Below, piece after piece: positions 15,422 through 23,082 of a stretch of DNA of 39,587 nucleotides (positions are counted from its first letter, which is position 1; each line of letters opens with the position of its first letter). Where the stretch lies: positions 1 through 39,587 of the forward strand of contig JAEHDK010000441.1 in the NCBI GenBank assembly GCA_016880465.1, given 5' to 3'. The notes below the pieces were generated by a model. The model was not told where the DNA came from. It searched no databases and worked only from the letters and a program-made list of their open reading frames with translations. The position numbers and the translations under genes were made by a program. This DNA is from Micromonosporaceae bacterium (GTDB lineage: Bacteria; Actinomycetota; Actinomycetes; Mycobacteriales; Micromonosporaceae).

Positions 15422-16072
15422 TCAGCGCCAGCCGGCCGGCTCGGCCGTACTCGGACCCACCCGCTCGTCCAGCCAGGCGTGCAGCGGTGCGGCCGTACGC
15501 AGAAACTCCACGACGCGCTTCTTGGCGGCCGCGGTGCCCAGCCACGCGGCCACGGGCCAGTCCCGCCAGGCGATGAGGTCCTTGTGGCACAGCAGGTCGA
15601 TCCGTGGGTGGTCCCTCGGGTACCCCTTGGGTGCGCTCTTGAGGCTCGCCGTCCCGCTGACCGTGATCTGTTTGGCGTCGAGCCGGCCGATGATGGCTAC
15701 GAGGTCTGCGCCCGGTACGTCATCGGCGACCGCGCGCCGGTAGCGGTCGAGCTGGTCGGGAGCCATCAGGTAGTACCCGGTTCCGGCCGTGAGCCCCTCG
15801 GCGCTGAACCGTACGTAGCCCCCGCGTTCCAGGGTCGCGTAGATGCCGGTCTTGTACGGCGACTTGTCCTTGCTGAACCGCACGTCGCGGTACGGCCGGG
15901 AGATGCGCCCACCGCCGAACTCGTCGGTCAGCTCGGCGAGCAGCCCGGCCATCGGCGCGTACACGCTTGTCTCGTACACCGACCTGTGTGCCGTCCAGTA
16001 CGTCTTGGAGTTGTCTGCCGCCAGGCCCTGGTAGAACTCCACCGCCTCGATGGGCCACCCGGAAAACGCCAT
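15422..16072 (-). CDS. DUF2461-family protein
   Basis: 216 residues. Family segments are visible: an FYQGLAADNSKTYWTAHRSVYE start (13-34), PYRDVRFSKDKSPYKTGIYA near 60, GYYLMAPDQLDRYRRAV near 100, and KGYPRDHPRIDLLCHKDLIAW near 150. DUF2461 proteins are cytoplasmic and of unknown function. The start lies 10 bases after the stop of the large SARP/oxidase gene. The stop codon TAG of that gene is itself part of a -10-like TAGGCT box 7 bases before this ATG, so the gene may be transcribed both by read-through and from its own leaderless promoter (16085-16073). Confidence 0.8.
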   Translation of the reverse strand: MAFSGWPIEAVEFYQGLAADNSKTYWTAHRSVYETSVYAPMAGLLAELTDEFGGGRISRPYRDVRFSKDKSPYKTGIYATLERGGYVRFSAEGLTAGTGYYLMAPDQLDRYRRAVADDVPGADLVAIIGRLDAKQITVSGTASLKSAPKGYPRDHPRIDLLCHKDLIAWRDWPVAAWLGTAAAKKRVVEFLRTAAPLHAWLDERVGPSTAEPAGWR

Positions 16073-16082
16073 GCCGGGAAGC

Positions 16083-19000
16083 CTAGCCAGACCGCGGCCG
16101 GCACCCCAGCGGCGCGGTCCCGACCGGGTGCCCCTCGATCGGGAAGTACCGGTCGACCAGCTCGTTACCGAACTTTCCGGTCGGGTCGTACGCGCGCCGC
16201 AGGCGTACGAAATCCGCCCACCGGTCGTACCGGTCACGCAGCACCGCCGGTGGAGTCCGGAAGAGCTTTGCCCAGTGCGGGCGGGCGGCGAACGGTGCCA
16301 GCGCCTCCTCGACCGCAGCCAGCGCTGCGGCCACCGCGGGCACGTCGAGGACCCAGGTGAAGTGGATGGCCAAACTGTCCCGCCGGTAGCTCGGGCTCAG
16401 CCACAGGTCGTCGGCGGCGACGGTACGGACCTCGCTGACCTGCACGACCGGCGCGACGCGGTCACGGATGCGGTCGATCGCGGCCAGCGCCGGCATGCCG
16501 TGCTCGCGGGCCACCAGGTACTCCGACTGCAGCTCGGCGCCGCTGCTCGGGATGGCATCGACCCGGAAGTGCGGCAGCCGGGCGTACCAGGGACCCGGCG
16601 CGCCGAGCTGGGCCGTGCAGCCGGCGGCGGGCAGGCGGGCGATGGGATGCCGGGGTCCGTCGGCCAGCCGGGCACCGAGCCAGGCTCGGCCCGGCGCCGG
16701 TTCGCGGCCATCGATCCGCCGCTTCAGCCACAGCTGATTGACTTCCGGGCCGGTCCAGTCGGTGAACAGGCTCACGCTGTACGCGCTGCCGAAGATCTCC
16801 GCCCAATGCTCGTCGAGCTGCCCGCGTGGCAGGTTCTCGTAGACGTACTGGGCGACGTCGAACGCGGGCACGATGTCCAGCGTCACGGCCGTGACGATGC
16901 CGAGCACGCCGAGCCCGACGACCGCGCCGGCGAACCGGTCGCCGCCCCGCCGCAGCGTCACGAGCTCGCCGTCGGCGGCCACCAGCTCCAGCTCCGCGAC
17001 CGAGGTCGCCAGGTTGCCGTTGCGGTCGCCCGAGCCGTGGGTTCCGGTGGCAACCGCGCCCGCTACCGAGAGGTGCGCCAGCGAGGCGAGGTTGGCCAGC
17101 GCGTACCCGGCGGAGTGCAGGTACGGCGCCAGTTCCCCGTACCGCACGCCGGCGCAGACCCGGACGACCCGGCGCGCAATGTCGATGTCCATGACCGGCG
17201 GGAGTCCGGCCAGCGAGACGAGATCGCCGCAGGTGTCGGCGAGCCGGCTGAACGAGTGACCGGTTCCGACGGCATGGATGCGTTCGCTGCCGGCGACCAG
17301 CCCGCGAAGTTCGTCCACAGTGGACGGCTCGAGATACCGGGACGCCGAGAAGACCACATTGCCGGCCCAGTTCGTCCGCCCGATCACGCGGGCTCGCCGA
17401 GCCGCCGGCGCCGCTGACTCCGCCGGGTTGCCGTCCACAGTGGATAGCCAGGCGCCGACGGCGGCCGCCTCGGCGTGCCGGTGGGTGCCCAGGATGCCGT
17501 ACGCCTCCCGGCCGTCGCCCGCCGCTCCCAGCCGGTCGCCGCCGGCCAACCGGGCCCGCCCGAGCAGGTACAGGGTCCGCGCCAGGTAGGTCTGCTGGCC
17601 GGTGGCCCGGAGGATCGTCACCGCCGGTTCGAGGTGCGCGATCGCCTGAGCCGGCCGGCTCTCCGCCAGGTGCAGGCGGCCGAGATTTCGCAGCGCGGTC
17701 GCCTCACCCCACGGATGGCGCAGCTCCCGAGCCGTCCGCAGGGTCCGGTCGAGCAGGTCGCGGGCGCGATCCAGGGCGCCGAGCGTCAGGTACACGCCGG
17801 CGAGGGAGTTCTCTGCCATCGTCAGGTTCAGCCGGTCGCGCAGTTCGGCGTACATCTCGATGGCGCGCCGCAGGTGCGTGATCGCGGCCTCGAGCTGCCC
17901 CTGCTCGTGCAGTGCCTGGCCGAGGAACGCGTGCGCCTCGGCGGCACCCCAGCCTTCGCCGAGTTCGTCGAAGATGGCCAGTGCCCGCCGTACCGTGCCG
18001 GCGCGGTCCGGCGTGTCGCGGGTCGCCAGCACGGCGTAACCGGCCAGCGGTGTGCTGCCGCCGTACCGATCCAGGTGGGTGAACGCGGCCTCGAGCATGG
18101 CCCTGGCGAACCGTGGCCGGCCGAGCAGGCCGGCGGCGACCGACCAGCACAGCGCCGCGCAGGCCGCGCCGAGTGGCTCGCCGACCTTCTCGAACTGCCG
18201 GTACGCCCGGCGCAGCAGCGCGAGGGCGGCCCGGTCGTCGTCGCGGAACCGGTACAGGTTGCCGAGGTTGAGCCAGAGCGTCGCCTCGACCGCGGGGTCG
18301 AGCGGGCAGCCCGGCGCGTCGAGTACCGCGCGGTGACTGTGCTCCCACTCGTCCTGGTACCCGCGCATCATGCAGAAGTTGACCATCGACGCCGCCAAGC
18401 GGCCGGCGAGATCGCGCCAGCCGAGCCGGACCGCATGGTCGACGGCCACGACGAGGTGCCCGCGCATCGCCTCGAACCAGCCGACCGGGTCGGCCGGCGG
18501 ATCCTCCACCGGCACCGCGGGCGCCGGAACCGGGCTCGCCCGGCAGGGCAGCCGGCCGTTCGCCTCCACGGCGGTGGCCAGCAGGGCCCGGCAGACCCGC
18601 GCTACGGCCGCGTCCAGCGCCGCTGCCGGCTCGGTGTCGCGCGCCCGTACGGCGGCGTGCAACCGTACGAGATCGTGGATGCGGTACCGATCACCGTCCA
18701 CAATGGAGATAAGGTGGGCCGCGCTCAGGTCGTCGAAGAGGCGCTCCGCCTCGCGCGCCGGCAGCTCAAGAAGTGCCGCCCCGAAGGCCGGTGTGACGGT
18801 CGGGAACGGTACGAGGCTGAGCAACCCGAGCAGCCGTGCCGCCTGGCCGTCCAGGTGCTGGTAGCCGACCTCCAGGCTCGCGCGTACGTCCAGATCGGCC
18901 GCGACCAGCTCGTCCAGGCGCCGGCGCTCGTCGGCCAGCCGGTCGGCGAGGTGGACCGTGTCCATGGTGCGGCTGCGCACCAGCCGGACGGCGGCGACCC

Positions 19001-20477
19001 GGATGGCCAGCGGCAGCCCGCCGCACAGCGCGACCACCCGTTCGGCGTCGTCCCGCTGGCCGCCGATCCGGCTCTGCCCGGCGACCCGGGTGAGCAGGCG
19101 TACGCCGTCGGTGAGTGGCAGCGGGTCGACCGCGACCAGACGCGCACCGGCCAGGCCCGTCAACAGCGGCCGGCTCGTCACCAGCACGCCGCAGCCCGCG
19201 CCCGGCAGCAGCGGCCGCACCTGACCGTCGGTTGCCGCGTTGTCGAGGACCAGGAGCATCCGCCGGCCGGCGAGGACCGACCGGTACAGCCGCTCGCGAC
19301 CGGCGAGGTCGGCGGGTGTCGTCTCGGTCGAGATGCCCAACGCGTGGAGGAACGCACCGAGTACCACCCGGGGCGGCGTGGGCTGCGCGTCCGTACCGCG
19401 GAGGTCGACGTACAGGCAGCCGTCCGGGTACTCGTCGCGTACCTCGTGCGCGAGCCGTACGGCGAGGGTCGTCTTGCCGATCCCGCCCATGCCGGAGATC
19501 GCGACGATCACGGCTGAGCCGGGTGCATCGGGCGGTGGGCCGGCGCGCAGCATCGCGCCCAACTCGCCGAGCTCGCCGCGGCGGCCGACGAAGTCGGCAA
19601 TGCTCGCCGGCACCTCCATGGGCACCGGCAACGGCTCGGCCGGCCTGGGCCGGTCCGCGGGTTTGGTCGCGTCGCCGGGCATGGGCGGGTCAGGCGCCTC
19701 GACCGGGTACGACTCGGCCGACACCGCGCTCCACAGTAGAGCGTTGTCGCGGCGGAGCACCGCCTGCCGCAGCTCGGTGAGCTCGGTGCCGGGCTCGATG
19801 CCGATGTCCCCGACGAGGGCCGCCCGCGCGCTCGCGAACACGTCCAGCGCCGCGGCCGGATCGCCGACCCGGTACAGCGCGAGCATCAGCAGCGCCTGGC
19901 CGTGCTCCCGCAGCGGGTGGGCGCCCACGTGCCCGCGCAGCAGCGGCAGGACCGCGTGGTGCCGGCCGAGCCGGAGCTGAGCCTCGAACGCCAGCTCGGC
20001 GGTGGACAGGTAGACATCCTCGAGCGCGGTACGCCGGGCCGCGAGCCCGGCCCCGACCGGGACGCTCTCGAAGGGCCGGCCGCGCCACAGCCCGCACGCG
20101 CTCGTGAGTGCCTCGGCGCCGGTGGCCGGGTCGCCGTTCGCGAGCGCGGTACGCCCGGCCGCGACCAGCTCGGCGAACACGTCCAGATCGAGCTCGCCGG
20201 GCCGGACCCGCAGGAGGTACCCGCTGCCCGCGGCCGACAGGCGGTCCGGCGGCAGGAGCCGGCGCAGGCGCATCGCGTACGTCCGGATGTTGGCCACGGC
20301 CGATGCCGGCGGCCGTTCGCCCCACAGCTCGTCCACCAGCCCTTCGGGCATCACCGCACGGTTTGCCGACGCCGCGAGGACGGCCAGCATCGTGCGCAGT
20401 TTGGGTGCGCCGATGGCTACCGGCTGCCCGTCAAGCCGTACCTCGAACGGGCCCAACATGCGGAGCTCGCAGCGCAC
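16083..20477 (-). CDS. SARP-type regulator (BTAD/NB-ARC/TPR) fused to FAD-linked sugar oxidase
   Basis: 1464 residues in one uninterrupted frame. Residues 1-90 are the winged-helix DNA-binding domain and 95-250 the BTAD helices of SARP activators. Residues 290-570 are an NB-ARC ATPase with Walker A GMGGIGKT (329-336) and Walker B LLVLDNA (408-414). About 650-1010 are TPR helices. From about 1035 a complete aldonolactone/alditol oxidase begins (TNWAGNVVFSASRYLEPSTV). GTGHSFS holds His1074, expected to bind FAD covalently, and the end has PHWAKLF and YDPTGKFGNELV. The oxidase part equals a stand-alone enzyme starting at GTG 17387 (434 residues), but no stop or good ribosome site separates the two, so as sequenced they form one protein. 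It may link DNA binding to sugar or redox sensing. GTG 20477 is 6 bases after a TACAGT box. Confidence 0.8.
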   Translation of the reverse strand: MRCELRMLGPFEVRLDGQPVAIGAPKLRTMLAVLAASANRAVMPEGLVDELWGERPPASAVANIRTYAMRLRRLLPPDRLSAAGSGYLLRVRPGELDLDVFAELVAAGRTALANGDPATGAEALTSACGLWRGRPFESVPVGAGLAARRTALEDVYLSTAELAFEAQLRLGRHHAVLPLLRGHVGAHPLREHGQALLMLALYRVGDPAAALDVFASARAALVGDIGIEPGTELTELRQAVLRRDNALLWSAVSAESYPVEAPDPPMPGDATKPADRPRPAEPLPVPMEVPASIADFVGRRGELGELGAMLRAGPPPDAPGSAVIVAISGMGGIGKTTLAVRLAHEVRDEYPDGCLYVDLRGTDAQPTPPRVVLGAFLHALGISTETTPADLAGRERLYRSVLAGRRMLLVLDNAATDGQVRPLLPGAGCGVLVTSRPLLTGLAGARLVAVDPLPLTDGVRLLTRVAGQSRIGGQRDDAERVVALCGGLPLAIRVAAVRLVRSRTMDTVHLADRLADERRRLDELVAADLDVRASLEVGYQHLDGQAARLLGLLSLVPFPTVTPAFGAALLELPAREAERLFDDLSAAHLISIVDGDRYRIHDLVRLHAAVRARDTEPAAALDAAVARVCRALLATAVEANGRLPCRASPVPAPAVPVEDPPADPVGWFEAMRGHLVVAVDHAVRLGWRDLAGRLAASMVNFCMMRGYQDEWEHSHRAVLDAPGCPLDPAVEATLWLNLGNLYRFRDDDRAALALLRRAYRQFEKVGEPLGAACAALCWSVAAGLLGRPRFARAMLEAAFTHLDRYGGSTPLAGYAVLATRDTPDRAGTVRRALAIFDELGEGWGAAEAHAFLGQALHEQGQLEAAITHLRRAIEMYAELRDRLNLTMAENSLAGVYLTLGALDRARDLLDRTLRTARELRHPWGEATALRNLGRLHLAESRPAQAIAHLEPAVTILRATGQQTYLARTLYLLGRARLAGGDRLGAAGDGREAYGILGTHRHAEAAAVGAWLSTVDGNPAESAAPAARRARVIGRTNWAGNVVFSASRYLEPSTVDELRGLVAGSERIHAVGTGHSFSRLADTCGDLVSLAGLPPVMDIDIARRVVRVCAGVRYGELAPYLHSAGYALANLASLAHLSVAGAVATGTHGSGDRNGNLATSVAELELVAADGELVTLRRGGDRFAGAVVGLGVLGIVTAVTLDIVPAFDVAQYVYENLPRGQLDEHWAEIFGSAYSVSLFTDWTGPEVNQLWLKRRIDGREPAPGRAWLGARLADGPRHPIARLPAAGCTAQLGAPGPWYARLPHFRVDAIPSSGAELQSEYLVAREHGMPALAAIDRIRDRVAPVVQVSEVRTVAADDLWLSPSYRRDSLAIHFTWVLDVPAVAAALAAVEEALAPFAARPHWAKLFRTPPAVLRDRYDRWADFVRLRRAYDPTGKFGNELVDRYFPIEGHPVGTAPLGCRPRSG

Positions 20478-20608
20478 TGGATCACTGTATCGGTAAGTGT
20501 CGCAGCGCTATATGGACCGTGTATCCGGGACGGCTAGGTTTCCGGCGATCAGCCGTCCTCCGCGGCTTCGCGCGGGGAGGAAACGGCTCGCGCGGGAGGA
20601 AGGAACCC
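20478..20608. promoter_or_regulatory. Divergent promoter region, SARP-oxidase / MauE-like operon
   Basis: 131 bp shared by two divergent units. Minus strand: TACAGT (20489-20484) six bases before GTG 20477, a leaderless layout. Plus strand: TATATG (20509-20514) is a possible -10, and the leader carries an inverted repeat GGACGGCT (20528-20535) / AGCCGTCC (20551-20558), then a strong Shine-Dalgarno GGAGGAAGGAA before ATG 20609. TGTATC occurs twice (20486-20491 and 20520-20525), with related TGTCGC at 20498, spaced by about one helical turn each, which could be a SARP-type direct-repeat site. Confidence 0.45.
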
Positions 20609-21154
20609 ATGTCCGTCGATCTCGCCCTGCTCGGCGCCGGGTGCGTGGTGAGCGCGGTGCTGCTGTGCTCCGGGCTCGCCAAGCTCGCGGTACCCGGGCC
20701 GGCTGGGCGTGCTCTCGCCGAGCTGATGCGCGTACCCCGAGCCCGGGCGGCCGTGCCGGTGCGGACGCTGGCCGCCGGGGAGACGGCCGCCGCGGTGGCA
20801 CTGCTGCTGCCCGGCAGCCGGTTCTGGGGTGCGCTCGCGGTCGCGCTGCTCGGGGTCGCCTTCGCGGTTGCCGGTCTGGTCGGCATCCGCCGCGGTGCCG
20901 ACGTGCCGTGCGGCTGCCTCGGGGGCGACCACGGCCGGCCACTGGGCGCCCGCAATGTGGGTGCGGGCCTGGCCCTGACCGCGGCGGCGGTCTGGGTCGC
21001 GGCGTCCGCCGGGCGAGCGTCGCCCGGCGGCCCGCTGCCCGTGGTCGTCACCGCGGGGCTCACCCTCGCCTGGTGCGGGTGCCTGCACCGGGCGCTGATC
21101 AGGGACCTTACGAGATCCTGGAACGCCCCGACCGACGCGAGCGGAGTCGCGTGA
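20609..21154 (+). CDS. MauE/DoxX-like redox membrane protein
   Basis: 181 residues with four to five transmembrane helices (about 5-25, 50-68, 72-92, 112-132, 140-158). The family is that of MauE, a membrane protein needed for making the disulfide-rich methylamine dehydrogenase light chain. Features: SGLAKLAVPGPAGRALAEL after helix 1, and PCGCLGG near 97-103, the pair of cysteines typical of this group and probably redox-active. Another CGC motif stands near 158. Strong Shine-Dalgarno upstream. The next gene overlaps its stop (TGATG), so a MauD-like partner is made with it. The role in electron or disulfide transfer is inferred from family and neighbours. Confidence 0.75.
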   Translation: MSVDLALLGAGCVVSAVLLCSGLAKLAVPGPAGRALAELMRVPRARAAVPVRTLAAGETAAAVALLLPGSRFWGALAVALLGVAFAVAGLVGIRRGADVPCGCLGGDHGRPLGARNVGAGLALTAAAVWVAASAGRASPGGPLPVVVTAGLTLAWCGCLHRALIRDLTRSWNAPTDASGVA

Positions 21155-21690
21155 TGATGTACCTGTTCGGATTCGTTCTCCTCCTGCTCACCGGCGCGGT
21201 CGTCGTCCTGTTCGCGATGCTCGGCGAGCTGTCCTCCCGGGTCACCCCCGGTTCAGGCGGCAGCCCCGAGGACGTACGGCCGCTGCTCGACGTACCGGTC
21301 GGCAGGGCGCCGGAGCGTTGGCCCGGCCCGCTCGCCGAGCTCGCCGGGGCCGAGCAGGCCGTCGCGCTGGTCCTGAGTACCGCGTGCACCAGCTGTGCCA
21401 AGGTCGCCGGCCAGCTGCGCGACCAGCCAGAGCTGGTCGCCGGCCAGCACATCGGCGTGGTGATATCCACGGCGGACCGCCAGCGCGGCGACGAGTTCGT
21501 CGCGCAGCACGGCCTGGCCCGCCTCCCGTCCTATGTGGACGAACAGGGCGAGTGGGTGGTGCGGGAGTTCGGCATCAACACCAGCCCGTCGGCACTGGTG
21601 TTCCAGCGCGGGCGGCTGGTATCCGCGTTCGTGTTCACCGACGCCGCGGCGCTCCGCGCGGCGGCGCATCCCGCTAAGGAGGCGGTATGA
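21154..21690 (+). CDS. MauD-like membrane-anchored thioredoxin
   Basis: 178 residues. One N-terminal transmembrane helix (4-23) anchors an extracytoplasmic thioredoxin-like domain. The active site is CTSC (Cys78, Cys81) in STACTSCAKVAGQL, and the cis-proline loop is INTSPSALVF near 149. MauD proteins have this build and are needed together with MauE for forming the six disulfides of MauA. Here it should oxidise, reduce or isomerise disulfides in an exported partner, most simply the Cys-rich protein encoded next. The start could be GTG 21151, ATG 21154 or ATG 21157. ATG 21154 fits GGAG 8 bases upstream. It overlaps the next gene by 4 bases. Confidence 0.75.
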   Translation: MMYLFGFVLLLLTGAVVVLFAMLGELSSRVTPGSGGSPEDVRPLLDVPVGRAPERWPGPLAELAGAEQAVALVLSTACTSCAKVAGQLRDQPELVAGQHIGVVISTADRQRGDEFVAQHGLARLPSYVDEQGEWVVREFGINTSPSALVFQRGRLVSAFVFTDAAALRAAAHPAKEAV

Positions 21691-22031
21691 GCGACACCGA
21701 CGAACGGCCGCCCGAGCGGTCCGGCGGCAAGACCCGGCGCCGGATCCTGGGCACCATCGGCGCCGGTGGCCTGGCTACCGCGGCGGCCGTGTTCGGCCGG
21801 TCCGCACCGGCGTTCGCCGGCAACTACGGCTGCTGCAACCTGGCGTTCACCCCGGGCAGCAGCCGGTACATCGGCTGGAGCAGTTGCACGAGCTACCGGC
21901 TCTGCCCGAACTGCCTGGGCAAGTACATCTGGTACTGCAGCAAGTCGCCGTCGATGGACTGCGGGTGCTGCGAGCTCTACTCGGGCAACTACAACTGGCA
22001 GTACTCCGGCGCCACCTGTTACTACGCGTAG
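21687..22031 (+). CDS. Tat-exported small Cys/Tyr-rich protein (MauA-position)
   Basis: 114 residues. A twin-arginine signal TRRRILGT (16-23) with a mild hydrophobic stretch ends at APAFA-GNY, so the mature protein is about 70 residues. It holds ten cysteines (49, 50, 67, 73, 76, 84, 92, 94, 95, 111), ten tyrosines and three tryptophans (64, 82, 104). Tat export means it folds, or takes up a cofactor, before crossing the membrane. The order MauE-MauD-this gene equals mauE-mauD-mauA, where MauA is a Tat-exported, six-disulfide protein carrying a tryptophan tryptophylquinone. I see no clear alignment to MauA and no heavy-chain gene, so it is called only by position. It may be an electron carrier, a modified peptide or a toxin-like knot. 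ATGA overlap with the MauD gene. Confidence 0.8.
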   Translation: MSDTDERPPERSGGKTRRRILGTIGAGGLATAAAVFGRSAPAFAGNYGCCNLAFTPGSSRYIGWSSCTSYRLCPNCLGKYIWYCSKSPSMDCGCCELYSGNYNWQYSGATCYYA

Positions 22032-22041
22032 CGGCCCGGCC

Positions 22042-22101
22042 GTGGCTGTCTGGGTGGTACTGGGCATCGCCGGCGCGGTACTCCAGGTGCTCAGTCCTTG
22101 A
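22042..22101 (+). CDS. Possible 19-residue hydrophobic peptide
   Basis: GTG 22042 opens a 19-codon frame VAVWVVLGIAGAVLQVLSP that would make a single membrane helix. It fills most of the gap between the Cys-rich gene and the membrane protein gene. No Shine-Dalgarno is visible, so it could be a chance frame. Confidence 0.2.
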   Translation: MAVWVVLGIAGAVLQVLSP

Positions 22102-22110
22102 GGTTTGTCG

Positions 22111-22686
22111 ATGGCTGGGGTCGCCAGCCCGATGATCCGGCAGCGGCCGTGGTCGGGAGCCAGATTCCTCGGCGGGCTCGCGGCCGGCGGCATGGTGGCC
22201 GGCCTCCTGCTCGGCATCGCGGTCTACCTCGCCGGCGGCCTGTTGACCCGGGTCCTGCCGGCACCCGGACGGCTGTGGCTGCTGGCGGCGGTGGCGGTCG
22301 CGCTCGGCGTCGCCGACCTGCGCAACCGTACGCCGCAAGTATGGCGGCAGGTGCCGCAGCGGTACGTGCGGGTCCTCCGACCCGGCACGCTCGGCCTGGT
22401 CTGGGGTTTCGACCTCGGACTTCTAGTGACGACACAGAAGACGGTGTCCCTGCTATGGCTGTCGATCGCCGCAGTGCTCCTGCTGGACCCGACAGACGCG
22501 CCGGTCGTACTGGCGAGCGTCGCGTTGGTCGCGAGTACGGCGGTCGTGATCTGGAGCCTGCTGCCGTGGGCCACGAGGATCGAAAGGAGGCAGGACCGGA
22601 CGTGGGTACGCCGGGTCCGGCTGGCGTCGGCCGGGGTACTGCTGACGGTGGGCCTCGGCGTGACGCTGGGGGCCGTCTTGGCCTGA
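22111..22686 (+). CDS. Polytopic membrane protein of the MauE-like operon
   Basis: 191 residues with about six hydrophobic segments (roughly 16-40, 50-65, 90-106, 110-127, 133-153, 170-190), separated by short Arg-rich cytoplasmic loops (DLRNRTPQVWRQVPQRYVRV; RIERRQDRTWVRRVRL). No cysteines occur, so it is not itself a thiol carrier. I cannot assign it to a family. A CcdA/MauF-like role would fit the neighbours, but the motifs are not there. The ATG at 22111 has AGG 8-10 bases upstream. The gene is 79 bases after the Cys-rich gene, on the same strand. It may anchor or supply the exported product. Confidence 0.7.
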   Translation: MAGVASPMIRQRPWSGARFLGGLAAGGMVAGLLLGIAVYLAGGLLTRVLPAPGRLWLLAAVAVALGVADLRNRTPQVWRQVPQRYVRVLRPGTLGLVWGFDLGLLVTTQKTVSLLWLSIAAVLLLDPTDAPVVLASVALVASTAVVIWSLLPWATRIERRQDRTWVRRVRLASAGVLLTVGLGVTLGAVLA

Positions 22687-22724
22687 ACCCGACCTTCCAC
22701 CTGGACCCCGGCGGCGGCCAGGCA

Positions 22725-23066
22725 ATGATCACCCGGTTCGAGTGCCGGACGATCCGCAACATGCTGGTCGTCCTGCTCCTGCATCTACGCGTGAAGCGGG
22801 ACGTCCGGCGGCAGGCGCGCGGGTTCCTGGGCATCGTGCTGCGGCGCGACTGGCGCACCCGCACGATCGTGAGCATCTCGCTCGGGCAGGACATGCACAG
22901 CGTCTACTCGATGGGCGACGTGCCGCGGCACGTCGCGGCTGCCCGGGTCCCCCGGCAGCTCGGCATTACCACCCGGTGCGGGGTCTTCTGCTACGCGGGG
23001 GACTGGCGGCGGGTGATGTTCGGTACGGACGACGAAACCCCATCGCCTCTCACGCCGAGAGACTGA
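22725..23066 (+). CDS. Unknown small basic protein in the MauE-like operon
   Basis: 113 residues from ATG 22725, 38 bases after the membrane protein gene. The N-terminal half is strongly basic and amphipathic (RTIRNMLVVLLLHLRVKRDVRRQARGFLG). The middle has WRTRTIVSISLGQDMHSVYSMG and the end TTRCGVFCYAGDWRRVMFG, with two nearby cysteines. The alternation of strands and helices resembles small ferredoxin-like (dimeric alpha-beta barrel) monooxygenase folds, but I see no motif that proves this. The position in the operon suggests a cytoplasmic part in making or controlling the exported Cys-rich protein. Confidence 0.6.
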   Translation: MITRFECRTIRNMLVVLLLHLRVKRDVRRQARGFLGIVLRRDWRTRTIVSISLGQDMHSVYSMGDVPRHVAAARVPRQLGITTRCGVFCYAGDWRRVMFGTDDETPSPLTPRD

Positions 23067-23082
23067 GGACTGAGGAGTTTCC

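Noticed and set aside
13272-15590. Long minus-strand frame opposite the second ABC subunit
   Set aside because: It is the antisense shadow of a clear gene, rich in Arg/His/Gln/Asp from reversed codons. The same holds for frames opposite lon, the LAL gene, the PQQ-type gene and glgE/glgB.
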